Part shown: piece by piece, positions 22,348 to 27,334 of the stretch
Position numbering within the stretch: the first letter of the stretch is position 1
Layout: each line of letters starts with the position of its first letter
Assembly: GCA_964606085.1 (NCBI GenBank)
Contig: CAZSFD010000069.1
Location: forward strand, 1-27,334
Length of the DNA: 27,334 nucleotides
Origin: CAIQJJ01 sp964606085
Lineage (GTDB): Bacteria; Chloroflexota; Anaerolineae; Anaerolineales; UBA4823
Reading direction: 5' to 3'
Notes under the pieces: model-generated
Database searches by the model: none
What the model was told of the DNA's origin: nothing
Seen by the model: the letters and a program-made list of their open reading frames with translations, nothing else
Made by a program: the position numbers and the translations under genes

Positions 22348-23570
22348 TGGCGCTGGCGTATTGGGCAGTGAAAGCCGCTGCCACCCCTTTGAACCGGCTG
22401 GATGTGGGCGCTATGGGCGGCACGGTGGGCCTGGGGATGCTGACCAAAGGCACGTTTTATCCTTTTGCGCTGCCTTTTGTCGTCATCCTGGGCGTGTTGC
22501 TGCTGCGGCAATGGGGGTGGCGGCGCGGTTTGCTGGCCGGGCTGGCGATTACGCTGCTGGTGGCTTTGCTCAATGGCGGGTTTTTATGGCGCAACTACGC
22601 CACATATCAATCCTTTCTCGGCCCGCAGTGGTGGGTGGAAGAAAAAAGCCCCGACAGCTATGCCCCGGCGGCGGTGATCGTCAACCTGGCGCGTCAGCTT
22701 TCGGCGCATTGGGGCACACCCTTGGTCGCAATCAATGAGAAACTGGCCGATGGTGTGGTGGCGTTGTGTCAGGCATTGGGCCAAGAGCCGTGTGTGACGC
22801 TGCGCGGCAGCACCCAGTACACCTATCGCATCCCCCAGCTTTCCAACCATGAAGACTCTGCCGGGAATCTCCTGCACCTGGGGCTGATCGTTCTTGCGGG
22901 GCTTTTGCTCCCGTGGCTGCGCTGGCCGCAGCGCCGGGTGGTGTGGGGATATGCCCTGGCCGTCTTGCTCGCGTACGTCACTCTGGCAGCGGTCATTTTG
23001 TGGGAGTTGTATGGCAGTCGTTATCAGTTGCCGTTTTTTGTGCTGTGGGGGCCAGTGTTTGGCCTGGCTGTCGAAGCGTTGGGGCGAAGGCGTCTGGCCT
23101 ATGGCCTGGCCTGTTGCTTGCTGCTGGCTGGCCTGCCCTGGCTGGTCTTCAACCGCACCCGCCCTCTGATCGGCTGGCCGCCCCGCGTGACCACCGCCTC
23201 CGGCATTTTTACCGCCTCGCGCACAGATTTGCTGCTGACCGGCCACCCTGTCTTGGCTGAACCCTATCCCCACACGGCCCAGGCCTTTCTGACCACAGGC
23301 TGCCCGCAGTTGGGCTTACTGCTCGACTCACGCGACCCTGAATATCCCTTGTGGGCGCTGATCGAACCTTCTCGGCGCGGCATACGCATCGAAGTCCTGG
23401 CGCACTCCCCGGTTTTGGAACGCTACCGAGACCCGCAATTTCACCCCTGCGCCGTGATCTGCACCACTTGCGGCGATACACCTGTTGTCGCCAATTTACC
23501 CCTGGTTTTTCGTGATCGCGGCCTTTCACTCTATCTCGATCCAGCCTACACGTTGCCTCCCCAGCCATAG
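22317..23570 (+). pseudogene. C-terminal part of the same GT-C gene, after the frameshift
   Basis: The frame is open far upstream (from about 22182), but only from about 22317 does it look like protein: TDYVAAFWVMALAYWA, GLGMLTKGTFYPFALPF, then several helices and a soluble C-terminal domain of about 130 residues. Restoring one base would give a single protein of about 638 aa from 21655. The nearest in-frame ATG is 22347, without a ribosome binding site. It ends directly before the next gene (TAG then ATG). Confidence 0.75.
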
Positions 23571-25313
23571 ATGATGCTATCCCCACAGCCGCTTCAACGT
23601 TTGATTACGATTTTGCTGCTCCTGGCGGTCGTGGTCGTTGTGGTGGTCAGTTGGCTGCCCTACCCCCTGTTCGAGAGCCTGGCCGATGGCTTCATGCCCG
23701 ATGGCAACTTCAAATCGCTCAACGGCGGCAATGCCTGGGTTTATCGGGCGCTGCTGGCGGCATTGGCGGCGGCCCTGGCAACGCTGGCCTATGGCGTTGG
23801 GCGGGGACGGTTGCGGCCGTGGATGGCGTGGCTTCAGCGTGTTGGGGTTGATTTTCGCCGATTAATCGGCCTGATGCGCCCCGCGCCAGATGAGTGGCCC
23901 TTCCTGGCTGCCCTGGGCGCGATCTTTGCCCTGGCGCTGATCTTCCGCCTGGAACGCATCAACGGCCCGATGATGCACGATGAGGCGTATACGGCAGTCG
24001 TTTTTGCCGTGTCGCCGTGGAATGCCATCACCAATTATCACCTGCCCAACAACCACATCTTCCATACGCTGCTGGTCTGGCTGTCCACCCGTTTGTTTGG
24101 CCTGCACCCGTGGGTGGCGCGCTTGCCGGCTTTACTGGCCGGGCTGCTGCTGATCCCGGCCACCTACGGGCTGGCGAAAACGATCTATGACCGTTACACC
24201 GCCCTGCTGGCGGCGCTGCTGGTGGCGGCGCTGAATGGGCCGATTTTTTATGCCACCAATGGGCGCGGCTATTCGCTGGTGGCCTTGTTCACACTGCTCA
24301 CCTGGTGGCTGGCGCACGTTGTCCGCCGTCAGCACAACCGGGCCGCCTGGGTTTTGCTGGCGGTGTTTTCGGCGCTCGGCTGCTACACCGTGCCGGTGAT
24401 GGTGTTTCCACTGGGGGTGACCTTTGGCTGGCTGCTGCTGGAAAATTTGGCTGAACGGAACTGGCGCTTTTTGCGCCCCTGGATTTTCTCAGGACTGGCG
24501 ACCGTCTGCCTGACGTTGCTGCTGTATTCCCCGGTGTTCATTTACAGCGGCATCGCGAAAGTGACGGCCAATGGCTGGGTGCTGCCCGTCGCCTGGGATG
24601 TGTTCTGGCGTGAGACGCCGCAGCGCTGGCTCGCTACCTGGCAGCAGTGGGTCTCTGGCGCGCCGTCAGTCGTGCCGCCGATCCTGGTGGTCGGGTTTCT
24701 CGCCAGCCTGGTGCTGCACCCCCGCCTGACGCACCAGCGTGTTCCGTTGCAAGGGGTCACCATTTTGTGGGTGGGGTGTGTGCTGTTGGCCCGGCAGGTG
24801 ATGGCGGATTTCAAGGTGTATGCTTTTCTGCAGGCGCCATTTCTGATTTGGGCGGCTGCGGGCCTGGCGGGGCCGTTCAAAGAGGTGCGCCTGAAATTCG
24901 CCCGCAATGTAGCGTTGGCGGGTGTCGTGGCGGCTTTGGCAATCGTGCTGGTAGCGCTCTGGGGCCTGCCAATCATCCCCACCCTGCCAGCCCATTGGTC
25001 TGAAAAAGGTACCGAAGAACGGGCCATTGTCTACCTTGCCGGTCAGATTTCCCCGCAAGATTTGATCATAATTGCTTCACCCTTTGATGCTCCCGTGTGG
25101 TATTACGCCCGTCAAGTTGGCCTGCCAGACAGCCATTTCAACAACCAACTGCCCTTCGAGCATCTCTTCGTCATCGTCAGCCCGAATGACGCGCAAACCC
25201 CAGAGAGCGTGCTGCTAGAACGCGGCCCCGCTGCCGGTCTGTGGGATGTTGCCTCTGCCGAATATATTCAAAATATCGGTTACCTCGACATCTACCGCGT
25301 CCCCAACCGTTAA
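23571..25313 (+). CDS. GT39/PMT-like membrane glycosyltransferase
   Basis: 580 aa from ATG 23571 (ATG 23574 equally possible), immediately after the previous stop. N-terminal helix LLLLAVVVVVVVSWL, a soluble loop, a second helix set, then INGPMMHDEAYTA with D137-E138. This is the catalytic Asp-Glu of the PMT/GT39 family, followed by NYHLPNNHIFHTLLVWLS and RLPALLAGLLLIPA. About 11-12 membrane segments, then a short C-terminal outer domain. It should use a polyprenyl-phosphate sugar. It is the best preserved GT39-like member here, and the start of the first helix is unusually valine-rich. Confidence 0.85.
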   Translation: MMLSPQPLQRLITILLLLAVVVVVVVSWLPYPLFESLADGFMPDGNFKSLNGGNAWVYRALLAALAAALATLAYGVGRGRLRPWMAWLQRVGVDFRRLIGLMRPAPDEWPFLAALGAIFALALIFRLERINGPMMHDEAYTAVVFAVSPWNAITNYHLPNNHIFHTLLVWLSTRLFGLHPWVARLPALLAGLLLIPATYGLAKTIYDRYTALLAALLVAALNGPIFYATNGRGYSLVALFTLLTWWLAHVVRRQHNRAAWVLLAVFSALGCYTVPVMVFPLGVTFGWLLLENLAERNWRFLRPWIFSGLATVCLTLLLYSPVFIYSGIAKVTANGWVLPVAWDVFWRETPQRWLATWQQWVSGAPSVVPPILVVGFLASLVLHPRLTHQRVPLQGVTILWVGCVLLARQVMADFKVYAFLQAPFLIWAAAGLAGPFKEVRLKFARNVALAGVVAALAIVLVALWGLPIIPTLPAHWSEKGTEERAIVYLAGQISPQDLIIIASPFDAPVWYYARQVGLPDSHFNNQLPFEHLFVIVSPNDAQTPESVLLERGPAAGLWDVASAEYIQNIGYLDIYRVPNR

Positions 25314-26355
25314 ACTCCCCTGTCACCCTCTCACCTTGTCACCCTCTCACCCCCACACCCCTCTCGTCACCATCGTCACCCCCTCCTACAACCAGGGACG
25401 CTACCTCGAAGACACCATCCGCTCGGTGCTTTTCCAGGATTACCCTAACATCGAATACCTGGTGGTAGATGGCGGCTCAACCGACAACAGCGTCGAAGTG
25501 ATTCAGCGCTATGCTGACCGCCTCGCCTGGTGGGTCTCCGAAAAAGACCGCGGCCAGGCCGATGCCATCAACAAGGGATTTCGCCGCGCCACGGGCGACA
25601 TCGTCGGCTGGATCAATTCGGACGATTTGTATTATGCCCGCGCTGCCGTCAGCCAGGCGGTGCGCGCATTTCAGGCCAACCCCCAGGCCGGCATGGTGTA
25701 CGCCAACGGCCTGAAGATCACTGCCGATGGTACGCTGATTGACTGGTTCACCTATCCCCAGTATGCCCTGAAAGACCTGCTGGCCTTCAACGTGCTGCTG
25801 CAACCGGCTTCCTTCATGCGCCGCACGGCCCTCGAAGAAGCAGGCTACCTGCCGGTCGAGTCGAACCTGCTGCTCGATCACGAACTGTGGCTGCAAATTG
25901 CCGCCCGCCATCCGCTGGTGCATGTCGAGGGCTTCTGGGCCGTCGAACGCTCGCACGAGAGCGCCAAAACCATCTCGCTGGCTGCTCACTATGGCCCCGA
26001 TGCCTTTGCCCTGCTCGACGTGTTAAAAACCGACCCGCTCTTCGCCGCCACCATCGCCCAACATGCCAACGAAATCCGCGCTGGCATTCATCTCTTCCAC
26101 GCCCGGCGGCTGATTGATGCGCGCCAGCCTGCCGCTGCGCTGGCCAACTTCTGGCAGGCGGCCCGGCTGCATCCCGCCAGCGCCGCCCGTTTATGGTTCA
26201 AGGTGCTGCAAGCCCTCGGCGGCGTCATCGGCCTGGGCGATGCCATCCTTGCTGCTCGCAGCAGCCTGCGCCGCGCCCGCCAGCGCCCGCAGCGCTTGAT
26301 TGTGGATGAAGATGGCGCCCGCCTCGCAAACGCATCGGATGAATCCGCTTCCTGA
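25246..26355 (+). CDS. GT2-family glycosyltransferase
   Basis: GT-A core starts at LVTIVTPSYNQGRYLEDTI, with VVDGGSTDNS, a donor-binding EKDRGQADAINKGF and the metal-binding GWINSDDLYY. The C-terminal part contains LLQPASFMRR and LLDHELWLQIA, as in many GT2 polysaccharide enzymes, then a basic helical tail. ATG 25246 overlaps the upstream gene by 68 nt and would add about 40 residues, about half of them encoded by a CACCCTCT repeat. A TTG at 25336 would start just before the fold. The start is therefore uncertain and 369 aa is an upper bound. Likely cytoplasmic. Confidence 0.85.
   Translation: MLPLPNIFKISVTSTSTASPTVKLPCHPLTLSPSHPHTPLVTIVTPSYNQGRYLEDTIRSVLFQDYPNIEYLVVDGGSTDNSVEVIQRYADRLAWWVSEKDRGQADAINKGFRRATGDIVGWINSDDLYYARAAVSQAVRAFQANPQAGMVYANGLKITADGTLIDWFTYPQYALKDLLAFNVLLQPASFMRRTALEEAGYLPVESNLLLDHELWLQIAARHPLVHVEGFWAVERSHESAKTISLAAHYGPDAFALLDVLKTDPLFAATIAQHANEIRAGIHLFHARRLIDARQPAAALANFWQAARLHPASAARLWFKVLQALGGVIGLGDAILAARSSLRRARQRPQRLIVDEDGARLANASDESAS
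25319..25358 (+). repeat. Tandem 8-bp units of CCTCTCAC/CCTTGTCAC type
   Basis: Repeated TGTCACCCTCTCACC-like words fill the space between the GT39 stop and the GT2 core. They are either the 5' leader of the GT2 gene or codons (LPCHPLTLSPSHPHTP) depending on the true start. Confidence 0.7.
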
Positions 26356-26412
26356 GCGTTGCCACCCCGCGTAACGGGTTTACTGCCTTTCCAGTGCTGC
26401 CGAAAATTTCTC

Positions 26413-27334
26413 ATGCCCTATTCCGATCCCTCCGCTGACCATTACCAAAAAGACCGTCTGGCCTATTGGGAATCCGCCGCCGCCCGCCTCGACACCTTCA
26501 AAACCTGGGGCGGATACTATCACCGCCGCCTGGCGCAAATCTACCAAAACCTGGTGCCCCCCGGCCTCAAGGTACTCGAACTCGGCTGCGGCCAGGGCGA
26601 CCTGCTGGCCGCGCTCAAGCCAGCCATCGGTGTGGGCGTAGATTTCTCCGCCGGGATGCTGACCCGCGCCCGCCAGCGCCACCCCCATCTGCGCTTCGAG
26701 CAAGCCGACGTTCACGCCCTGCCGCCAGATGAAACGTTCGACGTCATCCTCCTCTCCGACCTGCTCAACGACGTATGGGACGTGCAGACCATTTTCGAGC
26801 AGGCCGCCCGGCTCTCTGGCCCGCACACGCGGCTGATCATCAACAGCTATTCGCGCCTGTGGGAACTTCCCCTGCTGGCGGCGCAAAAACTCGGCCTGGC
26901 GCAGCCCGTTCTCTACGGCAACTGGCTGACCGTGGAAGACCTGGCCAATCTGGCCAACCTGGCTGGCTTTGAGCTGATCCGTCACTGGCAGGAAATCCTC
27001 TGCCCGCTGCCGATCCCGCTGCTGGACTCGTTCTGCAACCGCTTTCTGGTCAAGCTGTGGCCGTTCAACGAATTGGGGCTGACAAATTTCTTGATCTTAC
27101 GCCCGCAGCCTTCTTCGCCGGTCGAACCTGTCGAGACCGAGAAGGCTGGTTTCGACAGGCTCAACCAGCAGGGTTTCGACAGGCTCAACCAGCAGCTTCC
27201 GCTCGTCTCCGTCCTCGTCCCCGCCCGCAACGAGGCCGGCAACATCCCCGAAATTTTCGCCCGCCTGCCGCAAATGGGCCGCGGCAGCGAGTTGATCTTC
27301 GTCGAAGGCCACTCGCGCGACGATACCTACACCG
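26413..27334 (+). CDS. Methyltransferase-GT2 fusion protein, 3' end beyond window
   Basis: The frame is open from ATG 26413 to the window edge (307 codons, no stop). Residues 1-235 are a class I SAM methyltransferase: VLELGCGQGDLLAAL (motif I, about residues 55-69), VGVDFSAGMLTRA, then DVILLSDLLNDVWD. From about residue 262 a GT2 domain begins (LPLVSVLVPARNEAGNIPEI, then ELIFVEGHSRDDT). The linker (about residues 237-261) is made of repeat-derived VEPVET and two GFDRLNQQ units. Methyltransferase-GT2 fusions of this order occur in glycan loci. The fusion suggests coupled methylation and transfer of a sugar, or membrane-lipid modification; the specific reaction is not assignable. Confidence 0.85.
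   Translation, partial: MPYSDPSADHYQKDRLAYWESAAARLDTFKTWGGYYHRRLAQIYQNLVPPGLKVLELGCGQGDLLAALKPAIGVGVDFSAGMLTRARQRHPHLRFEQADVHALPPDETFDVILLSDLLNDVWDVQTIFEQAARLSGPHTRLIINSYSRLWELPLLAAQKLGLAQPVLYGNWLTVEDLANLANLAGFELIRHWQEILCPLPIPLLDSFCNRFLVKLWPFNELGLTNFLILRPQPSSPVEPVETEKAGFDRLNQQGFDRLNQQLPLVSVLVPARNEAGNIPEIFARLPQMGRGSELIFVEGHSRDDTYT
27120..27190. repeat. Cluster of the 19-mer repeat (two exact, one degenerate inverted copy)
   Basis: GGTTTCGACAGGCTCAACC occurs exactly at 27148-27166 and 27172-27190. A degenerate inverse copy with 3 mismatches is at 27120-27138, so the first two can pair as a hairpin. The exact reverse complement is at 4041-4059. The cluster encodes the linker of the fusion protein. 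Confidence 0.88.

Overview
The window is a dense, almost entirely plus-strand surface-glycan biosynthesis locus from a fairly high-G+C bacterium. The gene families and the style of short intragenic repeats (for example NTEYRIPN-type and QQSAIS-type tracts) suggest Chloroflexota, perhaps Anaerolineae. That placement is an inference; there is no rRNA or marker gene to test it. Genes are packed with 4-nt ATGA or GTGA overlaps, so most of the window probably forms one or a few long operons.

Layout. (1) 1-532: a C-terminal remnant of a multi-membrane-span (GT-C type) glycosyltransferase, AT-richer than the rest. (2) 590-4488: a zinc-ribbon methyltransferase, a small P-loop kinase-like protein, a GT2 glycosyltransferase and a GT-B/CDP-glycerophosphotransferase-like protein. 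(3) 4540-9356: a nonulosonic (sialic-acid-like) sugar block with a Gfo/Idh/MocA oxidoreductase, an SDR, a DUF433/DUF5615 toxin-antitoxin pair, a cytidylyltransferase fused to a KdsC-like HAD phosphatase, and a NeuB-type synthase that lacks the C-terminal SAF domain. (4) 9360-12742: a second GT-B capsule-type transferase and a GT-C protein. (5) 12770-14637: an MNT/HEPN pair, a second and different cytidylyltransferase, and a minus-strand RHH/RelE pair. (6) 14725-17448: a D-2-hydroxyacid dehydrogenase, a GT2 and a second SDR. (7) 17461-25313: four GT-C/GT39-like membrane transferases, one split by an in-frame stop and one by a frameshift, with a DUF115 (Maf/MptE-like) protein between them. (8) 25246-27334: a GT2, and a methyltransferase-GT2 fusion that runs off the right edge.

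Working model (inference): the oxidoreductases shape a hexose or aminohexose precursor. NeuB condenses a (possibly phosphorylated) six-carbon sugar with PEP, the HAD domain removes a phosphate, and the cytidylyltransferases make CMP-activated sugar(s). GT2, GT-B and DUF115 proteins would then build a glycan in the cytoplasm, and the GT-C proteins would add sugars from lipid-linked donors outside. No NeuC-type epimerase, flippase, ligase or polymerase is visible, so the locus extends beyond the window.

Two features stand out. Both cytidylyltransferase genes sit directly against toxin-antitoxin modules (three modules in about 8 kb). The locus is also peppered with short dispersed repeats, many read in frame inside proteins as linkers, loops or tails.
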